In this document: positions 24,791 through 34,240 of the stretch, piece by piece
Numbering within the stretch: the stretch's first letter is position 1
How the letters are laid out: every line of letters begins with the position of its first letter
Assembly (NCBI GenBank): GCA_949825065.1
Contig: OX463849.1
Coordinates: 31,980,043 to 32,044,042, forward strand
Direction: 5' to 3'
DNA: 64,000 nt
From: Odontocerum albicorne
Taxonomy: Eukaryota; Arthropoda; Insecta; Trichoptera; Odontoceridae
The notes under the pieces: generated by a model
Told to the model about the DNA's origin: nothing
Database searches by the model: none
The model's input: the letters and a program-made list of their open reading frames with translations, nothing else
Position numbers and translations under genes: made by a program

Positions 24791-25314
24791 AGATTTGAGA
24801 AACATAATTTGTTTCAGATTTGAGAAACTGTAGCGAACAATGTGTACTCGTATGTACCCATCCCAATAATTGTTAAGTTTTTAGGATGCCGTGAAGAAAT
24901 CTTTTTACACATAGGGAGCCGTAAAAAAACATTGGAAAACCACTGTTTTAAGGATTAGTTTTAAACGGGGGATACTCGTGTTCCAGACATGTGTTTATTT
25001 TGTTCGATTTTTAAGGGTTTATTGTTTTCATTCACGAAATTACCCTTGGGTATGTTTTTTTTTTACCTAGGGTAGGTATAAAAGTGAGACTAATACTGCA
25101 TAGATGCATGCACTAAGAAACAAATATGGAGTGTCAATATATGAAAATAGGCGAAATGTCAGTTTGTCAAATCTGAACATCTTCTCTTAGGCAGTCAATT
25201 GTTTACACATTAAAAGTCATCAACTCACAAACAATTCATTAAGTATTATAAATTTTTCTCGATTAACAAAATAAAACAAAGTATTTATTACACACGTTAC
25301 TGCTTATTTGATGA

Positions 25315-25355
25315 AACGTGAATGTGGAAAACGACTGAAAGAAGCCGAATAAATT
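25315..25355 (+). mobile_element. R-family fragment
   Basis: GAAACGTGAATGTGGAAAAC followed by GACTGAAAGAAGCCGAATAA is the R coding segment for MYGSETWTWK and what follows. Only 40 bp remain. Confidence 0.45.
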
Positions 25356-25407
25356 AATTTATACGTAAACGGTACAATGTACCTTATAACAAAAATGCAT
25401 GTACTGA

Positions 25408-25665
25408 CCATACCATTACACCGTTTCCCTATCGGGTAGGCAGAAAGGACAGAACGCCAGACTTTTCTATTTCAACACACATTTGACCTCTTCTCATTCA
25501 ATCACTACGATTTATTTGACTTTTACATTTTCTTTCAAAATAAAAATCACTTTCTCAAACCATATTTTCCTTGTTCTTCCTCTGCCGTACCTTCTCACAT
25601 TTGTATTAAAAAATTATTTTGTTTATTCTTCGTTTATTCGTTCTATATGCACTAAGTACAGTAAT
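25408..25665 (-). mobile_element. R-family LINE 3' end
   Basis: CCATTACACCGTTTCCCTA, GGCAGAAAGGACAGAACGCC, TCTTCCTCTGCCGTACCTTC and TTCGTTTATTCGTTCTATAT follow the R order on the minus strand. Confidence 0.75.
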
Positions 25666-25829
25666 GGGCGAATTATTGTGAACGAAGATAAAAAGGTTGA
25701 AACTAAATCCAAATTATTAATTCAAGTAGTTGTTTATATTTTTGACTATTCATCATTCCATTAATGGGGACGAGAGCACCGACATGATGTTGATAAATAG
25801 CTGGAGAAAGTCAAAATAAACGAAGTAGT

Positions 25830-26300
25830 ATTTCAGCAAGATTTTGCACCTTGCCACAAATCTATGATATAACATAGATTAACTAATTCCAACAAAACAA
25901 TACTGCTGTCTTCTGATATAAATTCGATTGAATATAAATCCGATTGAATATAAATCCGATTGAATATACATCCGATTGAATATACATCCGATTGAAAACG
26001 TATGGGCTATTTGTAAAACTAAGGTCCTGAAAACAGATTGAAGCAGTAATTAATGTATGGTTTCGAGGTTAGCTGACGTTGGAAAACTCCAAAAAACTTA
26101 TTGAATCTATGTCAAAACGTTTACAGGAAGTTATAGAGGCTTAAGGCGGATATATTCCTTATTGAAATATTATTATTTTTTAATTAGGCAATCCACCCAA
26201 ACTAGGATGTTTTGTGCCACCAAATTAAAGACATGAAATTATGAGTCAATGTACTCGTATAATAACAAAACCAATTTTAATAAATGACAATTCTAGATAA
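25830..26300 (+). mobile_element. Tc1-like transposon remnant (3' half)
   Basis: Degenerate coding pieces in several frames match Tc1 transposase: a QQD-like segment (FQQDFAPCHK) at about 25835, the SxDxNxIEN catalytic block at about 25908-26000, VWAICKTKVLK after it, and KRLQEV at about 26110. Within the catalytic block a 16-bp unit is repeated five times (see 25916-25995). The 3' end (26185-26295) matches, inverted, the sequence at 8738-8870, which marks the terminus of the same family. Frameshifts make it inactive. Confidence 0.72.
25916..25995 (+). repeat. Five tandem 16-bp units in Tc1 catalytic motif
   Basis: The unit ATATAAATCCGATTGA is repeated five times without indels, with one or two substitutions per copy. 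It corresponds to the IN.IE part of the DxNPIEN motif. Since 16 is not a multiple of three, the array destroys the reading frame. Confidence 0.9.
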
Positions 26301-26301
26301 T

Positions 26302-26700
26302 TCAAAGTTTCAACCGATTAAGCTTCAAACATTTAACAATCGATCTACAAATGGAAAAGTTCCTCGAAGAAAGAAGAAACGCGACATTCATTGGGCGCGA
26401 CAAAAATATGGCTTTTAGTAAATCAAATCTGTCTCGCAAAGAATAAACGAAAAATACATGATCTATAGTTTCATTATCCAGACCACACTCGCAGTCGGGA
26501 TTTTCCCCAATACGCATTCTGTAAATGTGATCAGACACTTCCATCCTATCATTCTCATAATATTAAACGATGATTTCAAAAGAATAGATTTTTGGACTGA
26601 TTTATATCTAGAGCCCTTATTTATACCTGTTATATCCCAATCCTTCGCCCATCGGTGCCAAGTGTCATGCTTAATTTTATTCAAAAGATCAGTTACTAGA
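26302..26700 (-). pseudogene. Jockey-group LINE C-terminal tail
   Basis: The open frame at 26544-26302 reads DHIYRMRIGENPDCECGLDN and ETIDHVFFVYSLRDRFDLL, the Cys/His-containing C-terminus typical of jockey-type reverse transcriptases (CxCG...ET.DHIFFEC). Upstream, in a shifted frame, TWHRWAKDWDITGINKG belongs to the same protein. The copy at 56700-57120 is homologous. Confidence 0.8.
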
Positions 26701-27139
26701 ATTAATATTTAAATGATTTTAAAAATGTCGGAACTTTTTATGGTTAATAAACCCTTGTTTCAATTATTTCTTATCTTTAATCACATTAATTCGTACACTC
26801 CTGTATTTTAATTTGAAAACGTAGCAAATAGTTATCTGAGAGACATAGAGATGTGGGATTTGAGTATACATCAGGTTGATGCATCGCTCGCATCACATGA
26901 CCGATGAATGAATGCCGTGCCATTAAAACGTTAATCCCCGCATGTGTTCACGACTCTGCCCTTTACCACTTTCTGTCCATTTCATATTCCGCAGAGACTT
27001 CCAAATATTCTCCGAGAACGTGAGGAATCGCTAATGAGTGCGTACTCATACCTTCATGTGACCAGGTATCCTCCATTCGGAGAAACATTTAAAAATTAAT
27101 ACATTTTTTTTATTGTTTTAAAATAAATCTATAACCATT

Positions 27140-27725
27140 TGGTGCACTGAGAAGAATACATGGGGTGACAACGTATGACAGAAAACGAAATGAAGTAAGT
27201 AGGGATGAATGTAAACACTAGGCTGATATATTTAGTAAGATGAAGAGAGAAAGCAACCGGAGATGATTTGGGCGTGTAGAACGAATAATAATACTCATAG
27301 GTCTCCTAGTGAATTTAGAAAGACTAACAAAACAAATATACAGAGCAAATGCGAATCAAATGGTGAAGAAAGATCAATGAGAGTATGATTGGACCAAGTG
27401 AATGATATTATGAAAGATGAGAATCTAAGTAAGGGGCCTACAATATATGAGAAGGCCTATGAATGTGGAAGAGGCGAAATATGGAAATCGTAAAAGGCCT
27501 TTCTTTCGACGCGGAGGTGGCGGGGATTTCGTGTTGGATCCCAGTTTATTTTTTAAATGTCAGGTTTTCACTCAAGGTCTTTTTAACATATTTCTGGTAG
27601 AAGAGGTTGACACGTGACAATATGCCCGCCGGGTTGTACTATATACAACGAAAGTATAATAAAAAAGTCTGGCGCTTTGTCCTCTGCTTTCTCCAGCTGG
27701 GAAACGGTTTGTTGGTCAATGTATA
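27140..27725 (+). mobile_element. R-family LINE 3' end, interrupted by a SINE
   Basis: The copy runs from CACTGAGAAGAATACATGGG through GATGATTTGGGCGTGTAGAA to GTGGAAGAGGCGAAATATGG at 27485. It resumes after a SINE-A insertion with AAAAAGTCTGGCGCTTTGTC and the tail. The break lies exactly where other R copies are continuous. Confidence 0.78.
27500..27662 (+). mobile_element. SINE-A inserted in an R-family LINE
   Basis: The body CAGGTTTTCACTCAAGGTC, ATATGCCCGCCGGGTTGTAC and TATACAACGAAAGTATAATA is clear. The tRNA-like head is degraded (GGAGGTGGCGGGGATTTCGT). Confidence 0.7.
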
Positions 27726-27866
27726 TTATTATTCAGTAAAATGAAGATTAAAGGACTGTTATGCTCTATAAATTAACGATGCCCTAACACAAATAATAAG
27801 AAAAGTTGACGTTAAGGTCGATTTCTTTTTCATCTAATAAATTGAATATTCCAATTTAATCCAATA

Positions 27867-28340
27867 GGCGGGGTATTATGATAGAACTTTTGCTGTTGCT
27901 GGTCCTGTGGCGTGGAATCGTCTACCTCTTAGTGCTAGATATACGGGTGGCGTGTGTAGCTTTATGAATCACTTAAATACAACAATTTTTGGGAGGTGTT
28001 AACAAAATTTATGATTTATGAACATTGTGTTACACAATACACTACGCTAAACTTAAAGACCAACGTATTAATATTTCGTATCGGAAAATCTACAAGGGTT
28101 TCTTTGTAGTTCATTTTCCCTTGGTAAGGTTTCTGTGGTTTTCTTACCAAATATGTTTTATTAAATATATGCAGATGCTGGGAAGTAGTCAATTTAATAG
28201 TCGCAAACATCACGTCCTGTCCAACACAACTTAAATATGTAAATAATAATGTGTACGAATCTCAAGTTAGTACAAATCCCTTGAGGAGAGTCTGCTATCT
28301 AAATGGAGTTGTATAAATTGTCATTTTATTATTATTAACC
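27867..28340 (+). mobile_element. CR1/L2-type LINE 3' end with protein C-terminus
   Basis: An open segment (27867-28003) reads YYDRTFAVAGPVAWNRLPLS, then FMNHLNTTIFGRC and a stop. This is the canonical C-terminus of CR1/L2 LINEs (F.VAGP.AWN.LP....). The untranslated tail contains GGTAAGGTTTCTGTGGTTTT and GAGAGTCTGCTATCTAAATG and ends in TTATTATTATT, the microsatellite-like end of this group. The inverse copies are 6655-7045, 41530-42075 and 56195-56620. Confidence 0.82.
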
Positions 28341-28535
28341 GGAGGTTTTTGATGAACTTATGCAGATGCCGGGAAGCACCGAATACTATCCTTACACTTG
28401 GCTTATGTGTTTAACTATTTTGTAATATTTTGGATCAATCAATAATAGTGGGTTCGAATCCTGAGTTGGACCGCTCTTGAATTGAGTTTATTATCTAAAC
28501 GGTGTTTTTTTATGTTTTCCTTTTATTATTATAAT
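28340..28535 (+). mobile_element. CR1/L2-type LINE tail, second copy in tandem
   Basis: ATGCAGATGCCGGGAAGCAC, GTGGGTTCGAATCCTGAGTT and GACCGCTCTTGAATTGAG, ending in TTTTATTATTAT. It directly follows another tail in the same orientation. Confidence 0.7.
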
Positions 28536-29139
28536 TTTTATAAATGCAGACGAGAGAATTTGTTTTTTCTTCTAAAATTGTGGTCACTCTATTCCGGGTG
28601 CTTAACATCACAATGGCAATGAAGAGCCCTGAGGCTTATTACCATAAGAAACATGGACTTTGCCATCATAGTCCGTCACATAATGACATGGTTGCTTGTA
28701 GTTTAGTTGTTCGTGTATATGACATTACTCATTTAAAGGTTGTTCCATTCCATTATTCCTCAGTTCTTCATTCATGTCCTTAACGAATCGAGCAAAAACA
28801 CGAGCACTCAATGTTGTTTCAAGTCACTTGTTACGAGTATTATTGTCTTTGGTTTGTTGACACTGATGACGAATGATCTTGTCTCTTCTTTATATTCTCT
28901 CACCTGCCTTGTCCTTGGAGATTATATTATCTCGTACATAACCTCCTCAGATTCCATTACATATGTCCTTACATACGTTGTATCTGATTACAGCTCATCA
29001 TATTCATGTTTGATAACGACAGTCGTACGTTGTAATTCATCAGTGTCGTGAGAATGTAACAATTGGGTAACTCCGTTTCTGGTTTGGTGGATATTTTAAT
29101 CAAGATATTGTCTGAATGGTCCTTATCCTGATTTTCCCC

Positions 29140-29200
29140 AAACTTGTCTCTCAACTTGGAGGTTTCAAATCCCGCTGGAACCTAGATTAAAAAAAAAGGA
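29140..29200 (+). mobile_element. SINE-A head fragment
   Basis: TTGGAGGTTTCAAATCCCGC and TGGAACCTAGATT correspond to the end of the SINE-A tRNA-like head; an R-family tail follows at 29230. Confidence 0.4.
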
Positions 29201-29229
29201 TTGCTGTCCGATTTTTTCAATTAAGGAAA

Positions 29230-29320
29230 ATAGGAAATTCTGGCGCTCTGTTCTCTCAGGGAGGACATAGCGCTAGGCTTTTCTATCTTCCTAACCCGAT
29301 AGGGAGGTTGCGTGAAGGTA
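29230..29320 (+). mobile_element. R-family LINE tail fragment
   Basis: AAATTCTGGCGCTCTGTTCT and CTAACCCGATAGGGAGGTTG are R tail sequence with an internal rearrangement. Confidence 0.55.
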
Positions 29321-29808
29321 TGTATTAGATATTTTTTACTTTCCATGTTTTACTATATGATACATTGGAATTTTAACGGATTATGTTTTAAATGATATAC
29401 ATGTACTATATATACGAGTATAATATATTTTGAATTGTTTTTTTTTTTTTAAAGATGTTTTATTTTTTACTGTGATATGTAAAGGGCACTTGTGTCGTTT
29501 ATTTTGTCAACAAATAAATTAATATTCTCATAACATTCCAGTTTTTTTTTAAGAAAACACAAGTGATTCTTTGGAATTTTTGGATAAGATTTTCATATTA
29601 AAGTTGTTTTTGCTACAGAAGCTGCATTTCTTTACGTTTCCTTTGCGTGGTCACGGTTTTTTAATGTTTATGCGTGTGGAATGCTTATTTTATAATATAA
29701 TTACTAGATTCTTATCCTTTGTACCTTATATATTTACAGTCGTAAAAATATTTCATCACGTCTCAAGATAAGAACAAAGATAAGCTATCCATGCTGCTCT
29801 ATCTAAAC

Positions 29809-29936
29809 ATACTCATTTTGTTTCGTCTACATATATATTCCTCTCACCTTATGTAAACTACCCTCTCTATTTCGTCTACATATATATTCCTCTCACCTTA
29901 TGTAAACTACCCTCTCTATTTATGCAAAATGAGTAT
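29809..29936. repeat. 49-bp duplication bounded by 12-bp inverted repeats
   Basis: ATACTCATTTTG (29809-29820) is the exact inverse of CAAAATGAGTAT (29925-29936). Between them a 49-bp unit beginning TTTCGTCTACATATATATTC occurs twice in tandem (29821-29869 and 29870-29918) without mismatch. It may be a tiny foldback element. Confidence 0.75.
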
Positions 29937-30049
29937 AAATATAAACATTTTATAGTAAAAATAATCCTAATCTTCCCATCCCCACACTGGACACTTTTAC
30001 CGTACAATTGTATTAATTAAATATCCATCTAACACTGTGTATATCTTCT

Positions 30050-30235
30050 TCTCCGTCGAGATGTGCCTTCTTATCTGTCGTCTGACGCGGGAGACGATAT
30101 GTTTCTGTTCCTGGGAGCTGGGGTGCTGCCGTTGGGGGGTTGTGGGATGATCGGGAGGACGCTGGAACCAGACGATGCCGCCAGGGTAGCTGACAAGTTT
30201 ATTAATCCTTTTGGATATGTACGCTTTTAACAACT
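30050..30235. other. GC-rich segment with long open frames on both strands
   Basis: The plus frame reads VPSYLSSDAGDDMFLFLGAG and LEPDDAARVADKFINPFG before a stop; the minus frame reads RPPDHPTTPQRQHPSSQEQ. GC content is well above neighbours. No family is recognised and no good splice sites flank it. Confidence 0.25.
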
Positions 30236-30257
30236 CTGGCTAAATTCAACGGCGTAT

Positions 30258-30433
30258 CAAGGGTAGAGGGGTACCCATAAACAACCAAAGGGAAAATAAC
30301 TACACAAATACTTCCTCAAATAATACATATATAAACACCCCACACACACATATGACACAACAGTGGAAAAGGCAATCCCTGAAATCACTGACATAAAATA
30401 GGAAACACGTGGGTTGCACGTAATTATTACTTT
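30258..30433 (-). repeat. Interspersed repeat shared with 12807-12990
   Basis: On the minus strand it reads TTGAAAGTAATAATTACGTG, TATTTTATGTCAGTGATTTC and CCTTTTCCACTGTTGTGTC, matching 12807-12990. Confidence 0.55.
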
Positions 30434-30649
30434 CAACATAAATATTAGAATTCTCTTACTTGCTTGCTTATTCTATTGTAACATAAATCTATTATTTTTC
30501 GACTTCTGCGAATTTGTGGTCGATTATATTACTATTTTCACCCGGAGGTTTAGAGCCGATAAAATACGAAAAAAAAAACATCTTTAATTATTTTTATTCG
30601 ATAAGTGCGTAATAATTTTTTATACATCACAGGAAAATTGCCGAATGTC

Positions 30650-30900
30650 AGTGCATGAAATAAGTACGATTGAAGACATTGCGAATTACCTAAAGTGAAT
30701 GGTGTTAGTAAGATGAAGATAAAAGTGTTAAGATGGTTTGGATATGTGACGAGAAATGTACTTAAGAAATATTGAAATCAGAACTGTGAGGTGTGGAAGA
30801 GACATACCATAGAAAACATAGTAGCAAGCCGATCAAATTTTAAAAGTTAGTAAGATGAATGGAAAGGGAAAAGAAAAAAGTAATAGAAAATTGTACATGA
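30650..30900 (+). mobile_element. Degenerate R-family LINE
   Basis: TTAGTAAGATGAAGATAAAA followed by GTTAAGATGGTTTGGATATG is the R coding segment KMK...LRWFGYV; the rest is decayed. It lies head to tail near the inverted copy at 30985. Confidence 0.55.
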
Positions 30901-30984
30901 CGACATACACGAGTATATAAATGTAGATGCAGAAACTTTGCTTATCTCGCAAGGGACACGGCTTGGTGGTATGTATGTATACGA

Positions 30985-31500
30985 ACCATTACGCCATTTC
31001 CCTGTTTGAGTATATGTATAAGACAAAGTGCCAGACTTTCCTATCTCCACACACACACATCCTTAACCTCTTCTACATATATACATCTTCTGATACAACT
31101 TCTTTAATTTCTACGATTTTCTACGTTTCCTTCCTTCAGAAATCATTAACTTAATCCAACCATAGTTTCTTCTGCCTTTCACTCACATTTGCCCTATATA
31201 TCTGTTTTATTAGTATTTTTCATTAATTCGTTCCGCATGCACAAACCATCTCAGCGTAGTGTTCTTCATTTTACTCAACACACCAGCCACCAGCCTTAAG
31301 GTCACATTCATCTCTAATCGCTTTTTTCGTATTCTGCCATTCATTGTCACTCAATGTATTCATCTCAAAGCAAGCATTTCTGCATTATTTATTCAGCTCC
31401 TCTCAGTTATTTCGAGGTCCATGTATATATTTAATTTAATGAATCAGACTTTATTATGCGTTGCTTGAAATAAACTCTTCATTTACATTTTCAAGTCTAC
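30985..31500 (-). mobile_element. R-family LINE 3' end, long copy
   Basis: ACCATTACGCCATTTCCCTG, AGACTTTCCTATCTCCACAC, CCAACCATAGTTTCTTCTGC, ACAAACCATCTCAGCGTAG and CACTCAATGTATTCATCTCA follow the R order over about 500 bp on the minus strand. Confidence 0.78.
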
Positions 31501-31559
31501 CCCTTAAGTCAGTTCTTAGTCACAAGAAGTTATGTTCAGTTAACTTTAATCTGGACTCT

Positions 31560-31800
31560 CTCTCGATGGCTATTAATAGTGGTCTAATAAATCGCATACT
31601 CAGCAGATAGAAGTCGTTGCGGCTGCCTGACCACAGCTCCGTGGACTTCCAAGACAATGATTAAGTGGGCACTCTCGTTTGAGAAGTATATACCGTTGTA
31701 TTAGGCACACTTCCGGCCACCGGTTCCCCACCTCAAATCTGCGGTGACGATGGGAAGTGACGAGGCGTGCCGAGATATGCCGCCGATTGATATTCAGTTA
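31560..31800. other. GC-rich unique segment
   Basis: CTTCCGGCCACCGGTTCCCC and GACGAGGCGTGCCGAG stand out in AT-rich surroundings. The segment ends at ATTCAGTTAATT, which contains an arthropod initiator-like TCAGT. No coding frame is convincing. It could be a promoter region or a decayed element. Confidence 0.2.
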
Positions 31801-32039
31801 ATTTGAAGCTAGACCAGTTTAAAACCCTCGAGTGAAGCAAATATCTGTGAACAAATTCCATCACCACTTGTTTTGTGAATTTGAAGACGTGTTTTGACAA
31901 CCCAGATCATCTTGATTCTGAGAGAAGATAGTACTGTGTTCAATAAGGTATCAGATAAAGACATCATGATAGAATATGCCTTATGTGTAAAATAAGGCGG
32001 AATGAAAAGAACATAAATTAATGCATGGATAAAATTAAT

Positions 32040-32165
32040 CTTTTGAGTAATAATAATAATAAAATGACAACTTATATAGCATCATTTAGAGAGCAAACGC
32101 TCCTCAAAGGCCCTCAACTCCGGATTTGAATCCGCTTTTAATAACAGATCCAAAATAGGACAAAA
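32040..32165 (-). mobile_element. CR1/L2-type LINE tail
   Basis: Starts with ATAATAATAATAAAATGACA, the inverted microsatellite end, then AGAGAGCAAACGCTCCTCAA and TCCGGATTTGAATCCGC. Confidence 0.65.
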
Positions 32166-32211
32166 TAAATGCATATACGTATATAGTTAAATAAAAAAAT
32201 TCTAAGTATTT

Positions 32212-32297
32212 TACCGCGTGGTTCGGCTTATGATGCCGACGTTTCGAAAACGTTGCATTTTTCGAAACGTTGCCATCATAAGTTAAACCACGCGGTA
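32212..32297. repeat. Near-perfect 39-bp-arm hairpin
   Basis: The left arm (32212-32250, starting TACCGCGTGGTT, ending ACGTTTCGAAAA) pairs with the right arm (32259-32297) at 34 of 39 positions around an 8-base loop CGTTGCAT. The mismatches are clustered at arm positions 13-15 and 25-27. It may be a terminal structure of a retroelement. Confidence 0.9.
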
Positions 32298-32349
32298 CAA
32301 TACTCCGAAAGACCTTATCCACCTGATACGAAGAACCACGAAAAGTATT

Positions 32350-32631
32350 TTAAAGTACAATTTGCCACACAATTACTAGAAAAACGATTCGAGATATTTT
32401 ATCATACGTTACTTCCTTTAATTTGATTGCATATTTTTTGGTGTTGGTGAGTTCAGGAGGGATCTTCGCCAACATTGCTTCAATCTTCAAACTTTTTTTG
32501 ATTTGGAGACTGGTTATATTATTTACATTTTTATCTTGAATATTTTCTTGTATTTTTGCCTTATAGTTTTGTATTTTTGTAGCCCTTGAGAGAGTCTTGT
32601 ATAGTTGAAAATCTAGTATTTTCATGCACAT
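32350..32631 (-). CDS. Unrecognised coding-like open frame, 93 codons
   Basis: The frame has a Lys/Ile-rich, helix-like composition (KIQNYKAKIQENIQDKN, LQIKKSLKIEAMLAKIPPEL, KKYAIKLKEVTYDKISRIV) with varied codons. It lies beside the 32212 hairpin and could be the end of a retroelement protein or a decayed host exon. No family is recognised and no flanking splice site is clear. Confidence 0.25.
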   Translation of the reverse strand: MCMKILDFQLYKTLSRATKIQNYKAKIQENIQDKNVNNITSLQIKKSLKIEAMLAKIPPELTNTKKYAIKLKEVTYDKISRIVFLVIVWQIVL

Positions 32632-32764
32632 AGTTTGAAAATATATTTGTATTCTGAATTATGTAGATATTTTACCGTTTATTTTCTAAATACTGTTGTG
32701 GTATTAAAAGGACATTAAATTGTCATATATTTTTATATATTTCAAATAAATATTTACGTATATT

Positions 32765-33680
32765 ATATTTTCTTTCCTCGTTGAATTATTCCTAACCTTT
32801 CTCATCGCCGTACCATAAAATGTCTGTGAGGATTTGGACCAATGCTTCCGAGACAATGGCCCAATACACCCCATTCGTGCTTTTATAGATCACTGTCTGA
32901 TCCACAACATTTTGTTGGAGATTAATATACAAAACGTTAAAATTTTTTGTAGTTTCATTATTTTCTATGCTTATACATACTATATGCAGATCCGGAGAAG
33001 TACCCAATCTGACGTCACCTTCCTGTTATTACTCTCAACTTATTTTATTTAATTATTAGGTATATAAATAAATATTATATTTACTTTACTCGTTAAATTC
33101 TTTCTAACCTTTTTTATCGTCATACCATAAAATGTCACAGGATTTAGTTCAATGCTTCCGAGACAATGGCCCAATACCCTTCATTCTAACTTAAATAGGT
33201 CATCATCTCTGTTGCGTAACATTTTGTTGGAAATCACGAATAATATGTAAAACTTAAATATTTTTTTGTACTTTTTCTTTACTTACTATGTTTATATGCA
33301 GATACGGAGAATTCCCCAATCTGACGGCACCTTCCTTTCCTTAGACTAAACTTATTTAATTTTATTATTACACAAATATATATTAAATTTTCTTTGCTCG
33401 TTAAATTCTTCCTAACCTTTCTCATCGCCATGCCATTAAATGTCACAGGATTTGGACCAATGATTCCGAAACAATGGCTCAATACCATTCACTCGAGCTT
33501 TTATAGGTTCCACAATTTGTTAGAAATGAATATATCTGTTCCACATTTTGTTAGAAATGAATATTCCAATTTTTTTGTACTTTTTCATTATTTACTATGT
33601 TTACATGCTGATCTGAGTAGGTAATCAATCTGGCAGCGCCTTCCTATCCTTACACTCGATCTTAATGTTTTCTAATATTT
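32765..33680 (+). repeat. Three direct repeats of about 310 bp
   Basis: Blocks starting near 32771, 33083 and 33391 share CTCGTTAAATTCTTCCTAAC, CATCGCCATACCATAAAATG, GACAATGGCCCAATAC and GCAGATCCGGAGAAGTACCC in order, with spacing of about 308-312 bp. Identity looks like 75-85 percent. The third leads into a CR1/L2-type tail at 33690, so the unit is probably part of that LINE's 3' region. Confidence 0.8.
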
Positions 33681-33689
33681 TTGATCTTT

Positions 33690-33795
33690 TAATAAAAATG
33701 GGTTCGAATACAGAGTTAGAACGCACGTAGTCAGTGTCTGCTCTCTAAGCAGTGCTAAGGGTGCTATATAAATGATCATTTTTTATTATATTTAC
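33690..33795 (+). mobile_element. CR1/L2-type LINE tail
   Basis: ATGGGTTCGAATACAGAGTT, AGTGTCTGCTCTCTAAGCAG, then GCTATATAAATGATCATTTT and a TTATTAT end. Confidence 0.7.
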
Positions 33796-33904
33796 TCTGA
33801 AACTCCCATAGTCATACTTATATATTTTTTTTCATTGACAGTACAATACGGTACCTTAAAAAGATTTTAAAAAGAGTATTTTGTGATTCATTTACAATAT
33901 TACA

Positions 33905-34240
33905 TTATGGTATGTGCATGGCCGCAAGGTAACGCACTGGACGCCGTGTGGGGAACGTCGTCAATTCGAACCCCCCACTAGCCTACTTCGTTCGAATGGC
34001 ACAGGCATTTTTTCCGCCTAGTACTCGGGGGTATATGACTTCAGTCATATTTATTTCTTTAAAATAAAAAATTACAAAAATATGCCGGTGTGCTCCGATC
34101 GTCTCACTTCAGGTGTGTCATTGAATCCAGTACACTGGTGTGGCCGGTGAGTTTGCTGGTATACAATGGATCACTTACTTAAAAAGAGGAGAGAGAAAGA
34201 AGAAAGAAAGGGAAAACTCCACTTTGGAATGGTGAGGATA
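33905..34240 (+). mobile_element. SINE-D, most complete copy
   Basis: The head has ATGGCCGCAAGGTAACGCAC (A-box region) and AATTCGAACCCCCC (B box). The body has GGCATTTTTTCCGCCTAG, GACTTCAGTCATATTTATTT, CCGGTGTGCTCCGATCGTC and GTGTGGCCGGTGAGTTTG, ending near AACTCCACTTTGGAATGG. Pol III-type promoter, tRNA-derived. Confidence 0.75.

Larger units (their letters stand above)
24115..24945 (+). mobile_element. hAT-type deletion derivative
   Basis: The left end CAGAGGTTTTCAAAGTG and the inverse of the right end CAGTGGTTTTCCAATG form hAT-like inverted repeats. Flanking 8-mers TCTTAAAT and TTTTAAGG match at 5 of 8 positions, a possible decayed target duplication. Inside lies an RTE-type LINE tail (24310-24600) and a short hAT transposase remnant (24640-24790). 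The 831-bp length is well below an autonomous hAT. Confidence 0.6.

Noticed and set aside
26458..26712. 84-codon plus-strand frame
   Set aside because: Antisense to a jockey-type LINE tail.
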